From assembly GCF_021155775.2 (NCBI RefSeq), contig NC_060232.1:6455257-6519256 (forward strand): a stretch of 64,000 nt of DNA, given 5' to 3'. The stretch comes from Neodiprion pinetum (lineage: Eukaryota; Arthropoda; Insecta; Hymenoptera; Diprionidae). A program made the position numbers and the translations under genes. This document shows, one piece after another, positions 25,720 to 39,000 of the stretch; within the stretch, counting starts at the first letter, position 1; each line of letters begins with the position of its first letter. Under the pieces are notes generated by a model. That model was not told where the DNA came from. It saw nothing but the letters and a program-made list of their open reading frames with translations, and made no database searches.

Positions 25720-28700
25720 GTAATCATCCTCGGTTTATTGCGACAGTAATGTCTGCCCTCGTCATTTCTACAGTTATATATAATAAAAAATATCCTGTCG
25801 CGATTGTCCGCTCGGTCACGGAGTGCCCGCACTTTTTTTTACAGTTAAACCCACGCGCGCTACGAATCGAACAGCTGATCGTGGAGCGGTCTGTTTCTCG
25901 ACCATTCACTCGTCTACGTCTTGTATATACACGTGAACGGATTTTATTATCACTCCGATGACTCATGACACGCTGCGATTACATCGTATGTTAAACGTAT
26001 TAGAAAGTGAGAAGAGACGGAATTGCCGCTGGTCGTGACCTCGGGGAAATACGTCAAATAGACGGTCACGTGTGTAGGAGTAAAGATCGAATTCTGGACC
26101 TGGTTTCCACTTCACGCGTTGCAGTTTGGGACACGGAGGAGTTTTAAGGACTGTTGTAACGAGTGCAATAATTCAGGGTTATAGTTTTAATGTCTTTTAC
26201 CGAGTCTTTTCAAGTGCAATTACGTGGCACTCGTTTTCTTTTTACGCGGCTGGAAGCAGTCGCGGTAAAAACATTAGTTGCAAAGCATAAATCGAATCGA
26301 ACGTTGTCTTAAAAATTTCGTCGAAATCCGTTGAAAATTGTCGAAGCTGGAGCGGATTCCGGGAAAAATTAATTCGTGTAGAACTTTGGTCGCTCGCTTC
26401 TCTTCGACAATTTCGTTCTATGCCTAAATCCAGTCATTAAATAACTAATGGGGTTCAGACCTTTCTAACACAGTTGCTAATGTAGTCTTAATCCCCAATT
26501 GAAAATATCGATAACCGATCGCCCGAGCAATTCCAAAGACAGTGGTACAATGTCCTGTGATAATATAGGTTGCAGGACCCGTCAGCTGTTCTCAGGACTC
26601 GGAGAGTCGAAAACCGGTTGAATAAGTGGGCAGGTTCTACTTTAGGTAAGGGCGTAGGAAGGTGCGAGGGAGCCAAACACTGACGTAAGTTCGCCGCGTT
26701 TTGATCTACACAAATTTAATGGGAAGGGTCTTCGTGCGAGGAGCGATTGAACTTGAAAATTGACGCTGACCATCCACCACAAGCGGAGTAATCGTCGTGT
26801 GTGGGGATGGAATGAAATTGGCCTCGGCGTAATCGACCTTAACTTGGTGTAATTTTTTCATGGGCTCATGCATAGTTGCACCTACGTAACGTCGAGGGAA
26901 TGACAACGAGTATTACACGACTCGGTAAAGATGGTTTAATTGCACGCACTGCGAGTTCGATGAGCGCGTCTGCGCCAGGAAATAACCAAGTCGTTTTCAT
27001 GCGCGGCTCTGATGTGATTGCGAAATTTTTTAAAAAAGCCTGAACGAGGTACCGTTCCATTGTTTGGAAACAGAGAAACTGTTTCTCTGGTATATATACG
27101 AGAGAGTTTCACACGAGTGAATGAGTAACAAGCTCGTGCTAATTACGCTGTTTTTTACCGTGTAAACAGACAATTAATAGGTGAGGTGAAGAAAGGTTCG
27201 CCAGTCTTATACTTGCAATACTTGCAAGATGATATTCAACGTCAAGTCGCGTTAAAAGTTGACGCGAAAATCTCTTCAACGACCAGGAGATAATTTTTTA
27301 ATACTTGATATCCGGATCGCATGATCGAAGGAAATTTTCATCAGCATCGAGAGATGGAATCGGCTCGAACGCTGCTGCACCTAAGCAACCGTACTAGCTC
27401 CGGTGTAAAAAAGACAAAGAAAATTGTACAACACAACCAGCTCCAGCGGGGCAAAACTACTTTTAGTATCCGGTGGACCGACTAGTTTATACATTCAGGT
27501 AGCGTCGTTCGTGTTCCATGCAACCGTGTCCATCCATCCCTTTCACTTTCTCTGTGAGATAACAAAGGAAACGTGGCTGGAGTTGCGGGCATTGTAACCA
27601 ACGCCAGATACCGTGCATCGATCGAATCAAACCCAAAGTTACGGTAAAACAAAGCTCATAGATCACAAGATTCATATATATGTCCGTAGGAAAAAATTTC
27701 CAATTCAACTTTCGCGCGGTAGAAAATAATTTGAAAAATGTATATAAAGAAATGGATTTCAGAACGACAGTTTCGGAATGAAGATTCTCTTTCACTTCGC
27801 ACTCTCTTGGGACTGCATAATCGTGTGTTCTTCTGTTTCGCGCAAATTGGCTTCCTATATGCCCTGCAGCGCAATGTCTGTCTGCACGCTAGCATATGGC
27901 GCTTGTGCAAGACAGGTGCAAAGAGAAAGACGGAAAGACAGAAGTATATGGGTAACGCGTGTTTATCCAGCTATACCTAATCGTGTAGAGATGGTCGTTG
28001 AACGGTATCGTTAGCAATGGGTTGTGCAGAAGAACGGTGCGTCCTTGCTATGACCACAAGACTTTCTACCTGATCTGGTGCTTTCCTGCAGTTTCGGGTG
28101 TCGTTAAATCGCCCGCTGTTAATACCGGTGAGAAAAAATATCGCCGATCAGATATTGAGAACGGAAAATGTCGCTTTTCCGCCACGAATTGCCCGAATTT
28201 GTTTGATAAATTTTCCACTGTCAGTTCACCGTTATCACACGAAATTTTTTAGCATGCCTGTAGCATCAGGCAAACGGTGTTGAGTCAACGCGTTTGCACA
28301 GTGACGAACTACATGCTTTGCGCCTTTTATAAGCCATGCATGATGATACACGATCGGTGATAAAAAAAAAAAAGACGAAACGCACGAGGAAATGAATCGG
28401 ATCTGTAACTCAGGCAACGCTTAGTTTATTGTTAGTCGGCAATAGTGAGCTCAACGATCGTTTGAAGCTTGTTTTGTCTTCAGGTGCTATAAATAATTGG
28501 AGGAAAAATTTGCTTTTCATAATTTTCTAGCGCAATGCGTACCTTTGACGTCTTTAATAAAGTTCTCCATACGCTACTTGCGTAATTGCTTTTTAATTCT
28601 CGGGTAATTAGCCGTAGTCGGTTCTTGTTTTCACTCTCTGTTACGCTCAGTGAGTTTCCCTTTAGCTACCGTATTTCGTGATCCGCAAGCGAGTCGGGAG

Positions 28701-29494
28701 AAATATGAAAGGCCAAATAACGGGTCAAACTACACGCTTACAGGCAAAACTACGATTCAAACAGTAGTTGTGCACTTTGAGGAATTTCGTATTTTTACTA
28801 CCTCAAGTAAACATCCGGTACATCCATACAGCTTAATAATGAAACATTAGCTTCTCGGTATGGAGGACCTATCACGGTTTGCGTAATGCATTGTACGAAA
28901 AATGAGCTGCAGGATTGTATTTCGGCTTGCCGGTAGAAAGGAAAATTCCATTTTTTTTTTAATCGAATGACGTCAAACGAGACTATGATTTTAAATGCAC
29001 GAGATACTCTCGCAACATTATCATTTTCAATGCATACTGCAGTAATTGGTGCAAAGTGATCTAAATTTTCGCTCAAAGTTTCTCCATCAAACAAATAAAT
29101 TCTCGTTTTTTGTACTATGCAATAAAAGTAAACGCAGCCTGTGTAAAAATGTGATCCTACAATCAACGAATATTTTCACCACACATGGCGACGAGTTCCG
29201 GTCACTGAAGATCTACGGTTTGAATCGATATGCTAACGTCCGCCCCTTTCAATTGCGAACAATGTCGAGCTATTATATAATCACCGTACTTCCTACAATA
29301 TTTTCGATAAATCAATAAATTCACTGCCAAGGCAGAGTAGTTTTGTGTTATTTTATTAATGGAAAAACCAGCACGATTTTTTAATTTTCCGACTTTCAGG
29401 TACCTACGGCAAATCATCCCCGTAGTTTCTAATTTCAATTTCACTTGATTGAAAAGAGCTTACAGCTGCTAGTGGAGATCAACCATATACTCAC

Positions 29495-29576
29495 GTCCTA
29501 AGTACACCTCGTTTATGACCAGGATGGCGTGTCCTTGGCGGAAGGAGTCCCCGTCGACGATCAGTTCCACAGTGCT
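29495..29576 (-). CDS. Isolated exon-like coding piece, product unknown
   Basis: On the minus strand a run of codons with consistently G/C-ending third positions reads STVELIVDGDSFRQGHA then ILVINEVYLG, and stops at a good donor (GGAC/GTGAGT) at 29495/29494 in phase 1. The opposite strand does not look coding. No acceptor or ATG is obvious on the 5-prime side, and no matching downstream exon was found to the left. The beta-strand-like GHAILVINEVYL faintly resembles the first strand of caspase catalytic domains (LIINN), which is only a hint. It may belong to an unrecognised gene or be a decayed remnant. Confidence 0.3.
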
Positions 29577-32345
29577 TTTCGTTTTTCTTTCAATTATTAT
29601 TCCTACACTTTTTATATTTCACTCCAGACCGGCGTCCATCCCTACGGAACAGGCTCCGCAGCAATAATTATCGCGCTGACTGAGTAAAATAATCGGTATC
29701 ACAGTTTAGAATCTCACGAGTCGCGCAGATATATAAGAATTGTCGAATTGCCGAACGATTGTTAAATATTCGTACGACTCAAAATATTTTTCATTCCCGC
29801 TAGAATGTCTTTGTTCGAAACGTCGGCACGGAACGAGAATTCTATTTTGGTTAAACAATCAAATAAGTGGCTATGACGAAATGTCGCAGGTACCTCACCT
29901 CACAGTTTGCACTCCCGCAATTCATACTTCGAACGACTCGAAACGTACGCGAGCCGTAGCAAACTGTTGTAAAGGGGATTAACAGTAAGACAGCATTAGG
30001 CCGCCATGTCAATATTTACTTTCTTTGCGTGTACCTGAGAGTGTACAGGTAGAAGCAGCAGTGCTCTAATCAAAAGTACGTCATCTTACTTTCACGAATA
30101 ACACAGTCCTATTCGTAGCGATTTCCTACAAAAACTGCGACAAAAACTCTTTATCACTAACGCGAATATCGGTATATAAAAAATGATCAAACAATCAGGA
30201 AACTACAACCGAGCGTTGAAACCTCAGTGATATTACCGATTAATTTTCGTTATTATAATAAATCGAATAAATATGAGCGTTTCACAGAATTTCAAAATTT
30301 TACCATCAATATTCCAGTTAATATTTCAATATTAACCAGCAGTGTCAATTGGTCGGATAAAAAGCAATTCCACGGTTAAACGTGACGTTTGGCATTTCGG
30401 GAAACGCGCTTTTTTTTAATCGAGATTGCGCAACAACCGAATTGAGATATCGGCATTCGATCAGCGATCTCACACACAGGCACACATCGACATTCGCAAT
30501 CAGACAGTGGATATATTTCGTTTATTTTTTTCTTACTCACCGTGTAGATTGTACACACAACCCGGTATCACCGTATCACCTTATCACAACGAACCGCACG
30601 TACCGAGGTGTGTCACACAACTGCCGAGCACCGCTTCACACGGGTTTCCTTTCCTCGGCTACTCTCGGAAATTGTCGGCTTTGCCACGCGGCCGGTTACC
30701 TTAGATCTCCCCGGATCTCGCGCTCCGTTTTATCTAGATAACTATCTCGAACAGGTGTCACAACGCGCTGCCTTAGGAATGATACCCGGAGTTCTCCCTC
30801 CTCCTCCTCCTCCTCCCGCTGCATCTTTCTATCCCGCCGAAAAAACCTCTTTCAATTTTTCATTTTCAGTGTGAAAAGCTGGTAATAATTATTCAAAATC
30901 GTTCAAACATTTGAGAACCGTTTCTTTCCTCTAACGACATCACGAATATCATCCGTAAATTTGAATCAATATATTGTAATTCGCGTTTCTTTGCACGGTT
31001 CGAGAATTATCGTGGTGGATAACTGAAAATTTCACGCATTTTCTAACGAATGCAAAATCCGATGACTAATGTAAGTTTTACCTAAAAATCAAATTGAAAT
31101 CGAACCAGCTGCTGTTACGCGATTCTACGATTCCAATTTCTGACTCAGCCGAAACGATCGACGTGAATTAATTTCAAGCATTGTAGGCGGTAATTGACTG
31201 GAGGAAAAAAAGAACGCTAAAAAATGACTAGCTACAATGCCGGAATAATATGAAACCCTATTGTCTCGGCTTTAAATATGATCGCAGGGTTGGTGCAGAA
31301 ATGCATACGCAAGTAATTGCATGGGACAGGTATTCGGTATGCAAAACTCACCTATACTGTACGGAGATCCTTGCTAGCTTTGTGGTTGAACCACCGAAGG
31401 TGGATGACCGAGGGTACGAAGAAGAAGAAGAAAAAGAAGAAGAAGAGGAGGAGGAAGAGGAGGAGGGGGAAGGGTGGGGGGGAGGAGGAGGACTTGCATC
31501 TCTGCACCATTGGTCGACCGTTTTCCAAGACTCGATGTATCTACTGATTCTGAACGAATCGCAATCTATTTTTTCGATTTTAAAATATCTTTTAAATCCA
31601 TAATAATATCATACTTATAAAAATGACATCGGCTTCTGATTTTGGTTGAATTCGGAATTGGAGTTTTATTTTTCTTTCTAGACCACGCACTGTACTCTTA
31701 TATATATATATATCTACTACTGCTACTACTATTATTATTATTATTATTGTTGTTGTTGTTATAAATATTATTATTATTTGAAAAAAATCAATTACGTAGC
31801 GAAAAAAAATGTTGCGTTATAACACTGGTTGTATAGGATTGGTCCAAGGGTTCATTCCTTTATTTGTTAATAATAACATTAATAATTTTTTCAAACATAT
31901 GTCAACGAAATGAAAAGGGTTGCTCGTTTAACGGTAGGTTTATATGTGTGTATATGTACATGTTCGGGAACATACGATTAAAACTATTAGTAAGCTAACT
32001 ATATATATTTCGCGTATTTTTTCTTTAGTTTGAACGTTATTCGTTTTGTTCTTCAACGATGTACGAATGATAGATTCGTCGATCGTGACTTAAAATAAAA
32101 AAATAGTAACACGACAAATTGATTTAAACGAATGAATAAATAAATAAATTTACGCAGCCGTGAAAGTTGTATTATTCATGTTATTATTATTATTATTATT
32201 ATTAATAATATATGTATATTATAATGCAGCATTGAGCATCGAGTTTAACTTCCGTTTTAAAATAATTTATACCGTTTATTGTTTAATGTTTCAATTTTCT
32301 TTCTCTACACGTCGATTTGTTTTATACGTATAATTATTATTAATA

Positions 32346-32457
32346 TTAATTCCTTTTCTCGCGCGTGTGTCTGCATGTAATTTTCTTCGCTTCCTTCATT
32401 TCGAGTTGCAGTTTCGTCACGATCTCAAGTATCATGTGCGAATATTCGCGATACAAG
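32346..32457 (-). CDS. Possible terminal exon, product unknown
   Basis: An acceptor (TTATTCCAG) at 32466-32458 is followed by 36 codons with coding-like third positions, reading LYREYSHMILEIVTKLQLEM then KEAKKITCRHTREKRN and a TAA at 32348-32346. The peptide is helical and basic with no known domain. It lies 0.6 kb downstream of the stop of the giant thioredoxin-repeat gene, on the same strand. It could be an alternative last exon of that gene (a phase-2 donor would be needed), part of a small separate gene, or chance. A TATAAAG (about 32813-32807) and a donor (CTCG/GTGAGA, about 32680) lie just upstream on this strand. Confidence 0.25.
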
Positions 32458-33039
32458 CTGGAATAACCCGATGAGTCGCAGGACCTTATTGTCGAAATAT
32501 CGCGTATCAAAATAAGTTGCCAGGACCTTTTTGAAAAATGCCGAATACTAGACAATACTTTTCATTCCTAAAAAGCACAAGATGTTCAACGCTGTGTTGG
32601 CAATTTTTTACCATGATTGAAACGCACGGACAGATGCGTATAAAAAATATTGAAAGGGGAATTTGCGAAAGATTCTCACCGAGTTAGAAATTCCGGAAAA
32701 AAATGACAATTTCTCCGAAATATTTGTCAAACTTGAGCATTTCGATTTGGCCCTGGAGCTTTGAAGAGTGCGTGAAGAATCTCGGCTACGTTATCATTTA
32801 CTACGCTTTATAGATTTTGGCCTCACCTCCACCCACGCGATACGCATAGTGCTGCCTAAGGCAGTGATTTTTCTATTTTAATATTGGAATAATGCGGTGT
32901 CGCGGATGTATTAATCACGAGATAATGACAGCCGAAATTACAACCGTCATCAATACACCCGATCACCCTTCGCGTCACGTTCATCAAGTCCGTGTCACCC
33001 GCAGGCACGACGAAAATGTGCCCACGATTTTCGCCCCTC

Positions 33040-34892
33040 TCACGCCTGTTTCGGATGAGGTGCCGGCGCTGGAGGCTCCGAACGAAAACAGGACAACAGG
33101 AAGCCGGTGTACATTGCGAAGAGAATGGTAATCGCGATCAGGGCGTACATGTAGATGTTGAGCTCCGGCTGACGGAACCTGTTCTTCCTGAGCCAGTCGA
33201 GGACGTCTTCCTCGTTGTGGAGATCACCTGCGGGGAAAAGTAACCTTTCCAATTTTCGACACCGCAAACTCCTTCCACTCTTATATCTCACCTCGATAGA
33301 TGCTGGGGAATCTTTTCCGGAAGTAGACTATAGCCGGCAGCTTGGTGACTCCCCATTTCCGGGCGTAACGCGGGTCCGACATCTTGACGAACGTTATGTC
33401 CAGGTTGTCCGTCTCTCCGTCGATGTTCTCCAATTTTTCGTTGACCATTTCGCTCTCCTTGTGATTGTTCTCGTCTAGGGAGATACGCGATAACGATCGA
33501 ACGATTAGCGATAGAACGAGTCGAGCGGTATGGCCGTGCTTGTAACTTACAGAAAAACACGGTGAGGAATTCATTCTCGTCGAGGAGTTTGTCCAGCATC
33601 TTTCTGTTCACCTCTTCGATCTCGTTCTTTATCTCAAACACATCCTGGGACGTAAGCCACTGGAGTACCTTGTCCTCTTGATTCAGATCACCGTCGTATA
33701 TCAGCGGGGTCTTCTTCCGGAAGTACACGAGCGACGGAACGTTGAGGACGTTGTACTTTTCGGCCGCCTCGGCACTCGCTATCTTCACAAAGTCTATTCC
33801 GAAGAGATCGGCCTCTCCGTCGATCTTTTCGAGGGCTTCCATGATCTCGTCGCACTCCGGACAGTCCTCGTCGTCTGGAAAAATCGACGTGTTACACACC
33901 CGGACATCGTAAACGATATTAAACAACCCCGGTTAAAACGTACAGAAAAATACTGCCAGGAACGGTGACTCGTCCAAAAGGCGTTCGAGCATCCGGTCGT
34001 TGACGGATTCGATTTCGTCGGCGAGTTCCCGATTGTCGTCGTCGATCAGCCACTCCAGAACCGAGTCCTCGTTCTGCAAGTCACCTGGAATAACCGGCAA
34101 AGAGTCACTCGCGCGATTTCCACCTTCTGGCAAAATGCTGCAGAAGTGAAACCGCCAACTCCTACCTTCGAACAACAACGGATTGCCGTTCCTGAAGTAA
34201 ACTAACGCCGGAAAAGTCTTGATGGAATATCGTTTCGCCAGCTGTGGGTCCTGGATCTTGACCATGTGGATGCCAAAGACGTCGCACTCGTCGTCGATCC
34301 TTTCCAAACCATCCAGTATCTCGTCACAAATGTGACAGTTCTGTTTGTCTGAAATGAAAAATCACGGTCATATCGGCATCGAGCCAATGTCCGACCGTTA
34401 CTCACAAAAGTAGACCGCCAAGTACTGCGTATCCTCAACGGAAGCCTCCAGCATCACTCGCGTTATCAGTTCTATCCTGTCCTCGGTTTTCTGGGTGATC
34501 AACCACTGCAGGACTTCCTCCTCTTCGGAGAGCTCACCTGCGATGAAAAATTTAGAATCTTATTACGATTAGTTCTGCAAGTGGATGGACGGGTGGTTCA
34601 AGGTGGATCATCTGACCTTCGAACACGTTCGGAGTCTGCTTTTCGAAGTAAACCAGCACCGGGAAGTCTGTGACTCCGTAGTCCTCGGCTATCTTGTAAT
34701 CCTAGGAATGACAATGGGGCGTTAAAGAGAATGAAAGCTCTGGGTAAAGATAAGGTGACGAGAAAAGAGAGAAAGTAGACGCGACTTGACGAACCTGGGT
34801 CTTGACAAATGTAATACCATATCTGTCGCAATCGTCGTCGATGTTTTCAAGCTCCTCGAGAATACCGGCGCACTGTTCGCAGTCGTCGCTAT
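33040..34892 (-). other. Giant gene block 4: domains 12 to 15 and membrane anchor
   Basis: Exons: 34795-34892 and 34617-34701 (domain 12, DCEQCAGILEELE, split by an extra phase-0 intron found in no other repeat); 34406-34537; 34166-34348 and 33944-34084 (domain 13, NCHICDEIL); 33551-33874 (domain 14, DCPECDEIM, no internal intron); 33292-33474 (domain 15, no CxxC: ENNHKESEM); 33040-33227 (end of domain 15, membrane helix, tail, TGA at 33042-33040). The final exon goes straight from DLHNEEDVLDWL into RQPELNIYMYALIAI and on to a roughly 14-residue cytosolic tail without KDEL or dilysine retrieval signals. Confidence 0.9.
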
Positions 34893-35965
34893 CTGTGGAA
34901 AATACTTTAGAGTTAAAACAGAAAAAAGTACCGCCTCAGCTGTTGCTTTTCATGAAGAAGATGCGTAAAGTGTACGATGGTACGATATAATGATTAGTGA
35001 TTATGTATAACGAACGTGATCAGAGTTGCGATGATCATCTATGTGCAATTAGTTTGTTCTTGCTGTTTTGTCGTGTGTGCAATCATGTGCTTGGATGATT
35101 TTGTATGAACGTGCCGATGATGAACGATGGACTGTTGGTGGTGTCGATGTTGCATGTTGAAGAGATAATTCTCATGAAATACCACACGCTCACACACAGA
35201 CATTGAATTAAGGTAAATCTACGAAAACGCTACGGATCAACGGAACGACTGTGAGTGATCAAAACTAGGGGATCTAAACTATCGCATGCTTATTCGATAA
35301 CTCTAATAATACGTAGCTTCGCATGGGGATAATAGCATGCTGGAATTTTATTGGTTGTTTTTTTTTTTTTTTTTCTTTTTAAATTAATTTTCGGGAACAT
35401 GGACGACGTGGCAAGGGGGGGGGGGGGGGGGATAAATTCGGTTGATCCTATAATACATCTGCCGCAGAGCGTTTATCTCCGCTAAGAATTGAACAACGTA
35501 TTGTGCAATATGAAACTCTTGTATGTTGTTTGACTACAACGAACGAGTTCGGATAATCCTCCGGTAATATCCTGCACGCAAGGTGTGTAAAAATGGAAAA
35601 TCGAACGGGGCACAAATGAGAAATATTAAACGTGGTCTTGATCATCGACAGTGGCGGGTCCAAGCTAATTGTGCGGACTTGCGAACGAAAACTGCGTACT
35701 ACAAATTACTATATATACGAGTAAATTCAGACTGTATCAGGGTATACAGGGATCAGTTCTTGTACCATCGTTATCTTCAGCAACCTCGGCTTCGGTATTC
35801 TTCTGCATCTCCTGTTTGTGACGCATCTGCTTGCGATACGCTTTCGACTGGCACAAGTCGCAGAGAGTTCTGTTCCCTGCGGCATTCGTTTATAATCGTG
35901 TACAGCTTTGGTAGGAGGTAGAGTTAGACATTATTGCATTCACAAAGCGTCGCCGAAATGAATAG

Positions 35966-36005
<40 letters not shown>

Positions 36006-39000
36006 GTAAACATAACGGTTACGATATCGTAACCAGAGGCTCGATTACACGCGTTGCGAACCAACGAACAATGTTCCGTAACTCTTTGCGCTTCACGCGC
36101 TATCGATTACATAATTCTGCTCGAATTTATGCGTGAACCACGCCGACAGTGTCAAACGATCGTTAAACCCTCGTCAGGAACACAGACATAGCTCTCCGTA
36201 CTGGCTGCCGCAGAAATGGAAAATTGACAGAGCGAATCTAGCGTACGACAACGTATAAGGTATGACCGGAAAAAGTCGCGATGAGCGAAGTGCAAAGAAT
36301 TCACGAACGCCAAGCGTCGCATTATCGTATACGTGTAAGATAACAATAATAAGCATGGTACTGGTACAGCCAGAGAGAGAGAGACTAAAGATACATTCCT
36401 GCTTGGCAGTTGGCAGCGGCCGTGGGACTGTCAGACTTACAAAAGTACACAGCCAGAGCATCCGATTCCCTGATAAGGTGGAGGAGGTCCTCGCCTTCGA
36501 GAGCCTCGATCACTTCGCCGAAAGGATCCTTCTGGGTCAAAAGCCACTGGAGAATTTGATCCTCGTCGTAGAGATCGCCTGCGACAAGGTGAAAGGTCAG
36601 TCGGGTTCGGACAGAGGATTATCGGATTATCTGGAAGGGTGATCCTACCTGCGTAGATCACAGGTTCCTTCGATCCCATTTTGAAGAAGAGAATTGCGGG
36701 CAAGGCGAAGACCCCGAACTCTTTTGACAGTTGCCTGTCGTCGATTTTCACGAAATTTATCCCTGCCCCGTCAGCCTCGTCGTCGATGTGCTCGATCTCC
36801 GCCAACACTCGACTACACTGCTTGCAGTCGTTGCTGTCTAAACATGGGTTAATTCTCTTCGTTAACCGCCCTTATTTGTCCCATCAATGTAGACACTTTG
36901 GATACAACTTACGAGTCAAAAAAAAAAAATCGGTTCAAGTGATATATCCAGAAACGGTGTGAGTGAAACAACGTCTCTACTGTGCGACACATAAACGTTA
37001 CCGAGATAATAGTTGGCTTTGACTCGTCGATTCATCCCCGAACTTACAAAAGAACACGGCCACGTAGTCGGACGTCTGGCGAATCTTGTGAAACATTTTA
37101 CGATTCACGCGTTCGATGTGATCGGTGAGTTCCATGTTCTCGGGGTTGGTAAGCCAGTCGAGGATCTCCTCCTCGTCGTCGATGTCTCCGTCGTAGTTGA
37201 TGTACTTCCCTTTACGGAAGTATGTGATTCCCGGCGGGTTACGGAAACCGTACTTCTTGGCCATCAGACGATCCTTCATCTGCACAATCTTGATGCCGTA
37301 CTCCGCTGCCTCGTCGTCGATCAGCTCGAGGTGGCGAAGCACTCGGGGACTCTCCGGGTCCTCTTCCTTGTCTGAAAGTCGAAGGTTATTTCCTCTGGTT
37401 AGCGAGCTTTCGAGTCGGAATTGATTTCGACCTTTCGTACACACTCACAGAATATGACGGCCAGGAATTCCTTCGTCTCTATGTACCTGACCAGAGTCTC
37501 CCTGTCGATCTCTTCGATGCTGGCGTCGTTCTTCTGCTTCACCATCCATTCCAACACTTCGGCTTCGTCGAGAAGGTTACCTGGGATACAATACTGCGGT
37601 TTACTGCCATTCTCCTTGGCCACCGGTATCCCCGGCGTTAATTCCTTGCAACTCAAAGACTATTAAACGCGGACAACGAATACTCTGAAAATCATTATAC
37701 AAAGCAACAATTGGCTCGCTTTTGTAACGGTATACAATTCGTTACTCTTGTCGAATATATGTATATATAGATATTTGTGTATATACTCGGGTTTTTTTTT
37801 TCCCCTACAGACGGAACGATTCGCTTTTCTGGGTAATCGTTCTGGAATGGCTTTTGAACAGACTTTGCTTGCAATACAGGTATTTGTAAATTTATATATA
37901 CATACGTATATGATATTTATTTATCGACTTTAGTCTCTGGCGACTTACCCTGTATAATTCCCGTTTTGCCCTCGACGCAGCGCCCCAAAGTTGAGAGAAG
38001 TCAAGTTCACGATACAAGATGTGTACCCTATTTTAGATAGAGGCATACCAAACCGGCGAAGAGGAACCCAGAGACAATGTGCAGCCACCGATATGCTTCC
38101 AAGTCCTTATTCGTTTATTATTCATCGTGTGTTATAGTGTGATGGAAGAAGAGCCAAGCGCTTCGTGATCTACTCAACTTCGTTTCATCTTCGTTTTAAA
38201 ATTCATTCAAACTCGTTTCAAATTCAATTTTCAAAAAGAAATCCTCTCATATCCGAGCTTGGCTCTCCTCGTTTTTGTACGATAATATCTAAGTGTATGT
38301 CTTTGTGCATGTAACAAGATTTTCGAAGTCTCATGAAAAGTTTAACTCTCATTGTCAGCAGGGCCAAGCAAAGATAAAGGATGTAACGATTTAGTAGTAG
38401 GAAATATATTTATTCTCATATTATGTTTGTCATACATGTTGCGCTTATATGCATTAATAAGACTATAGATTGTTTCTTTATTTGTTTCTTGTTTTGTGTA
38501 TTTGATTTTTTGTTAACGAGTTGTTGTTATTATTATTATTATTATTATTTTACGTATACCTGCGTAACTCTAGTATAGTATAATGTATATTGTAGGTATA
38601 TAGGTATGTATATATATATATATATATATTATACGACCATCCGATTAAAATTTTACAATATACATTCACAGATTTAATGTATACTTTGCCGCAAAGTAAA
38701 TTTCCCGATTGTTAAAAGATTTTAATTCACCATGTCGGGATGTATTATATATAACATATATGACCATACGATTACCGTACATCGTGTGCATACGTAACAA
38801 TGAAAATTTTTTCTCACAAAACTTTCAACTTACAATTTGACGGCAGAATTTCGACAAACACTTCGTTACACTTTCTCTACAATTTATTGTTCGATTAGCC
38901 ATCTCGACGGTTGATAATCGATTTTTAAGTATGTACAGACGGTGACAATAGTTCAAGTAATTTAAGCACAAAACAATGTACGTTTATGTATTTTCGAGTG

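Larger units (their letters stand above)
23178..33039. other. Gene-poor 9.9 kb between myosin VI and the giant thioredoxin-repeat gene
   Basis: No gene can be named. Three short pieces look like isolated exons by wobble-position GC and splice signals (25560-25719 plus, 29495-29576 minus, 32346-32457 minus; separate entries). A plus-strand TATA box (GGTATAAAACC, about 24803-24812) precedes the first of them. Other contents are low-complexity: a CTC run at 30797-30817, a GAA/GAG-rich stretch at 31416-31490, TTA/TTG repeats at 31730-31775 and AT-rich filler at 31600-32340. Confidence 0.4.

Noticed and set aside
26706..27060. Two overlapping minus-strand frames of 60-66 codons
   Set aside because: Moderately coding-like, but in different frames, without good splice signals or recognisable domains.
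31250..31603. Glu-rich 117-codon plus-strand frame
   Set aside because: Generated by a GAA/GAG low-complexity run in AT-rich DNA; no upstream promoter or conserved flank. A minus-strand donor-like string nearby was also judged insufficient.
36262..36642. 126-codon plus-strand frame and similar long antisense frames across the giant gene
   Set aside because: They mirror the minus-strand thioredoxin exons, whose acidic codons leave few stops on the opposite strand.
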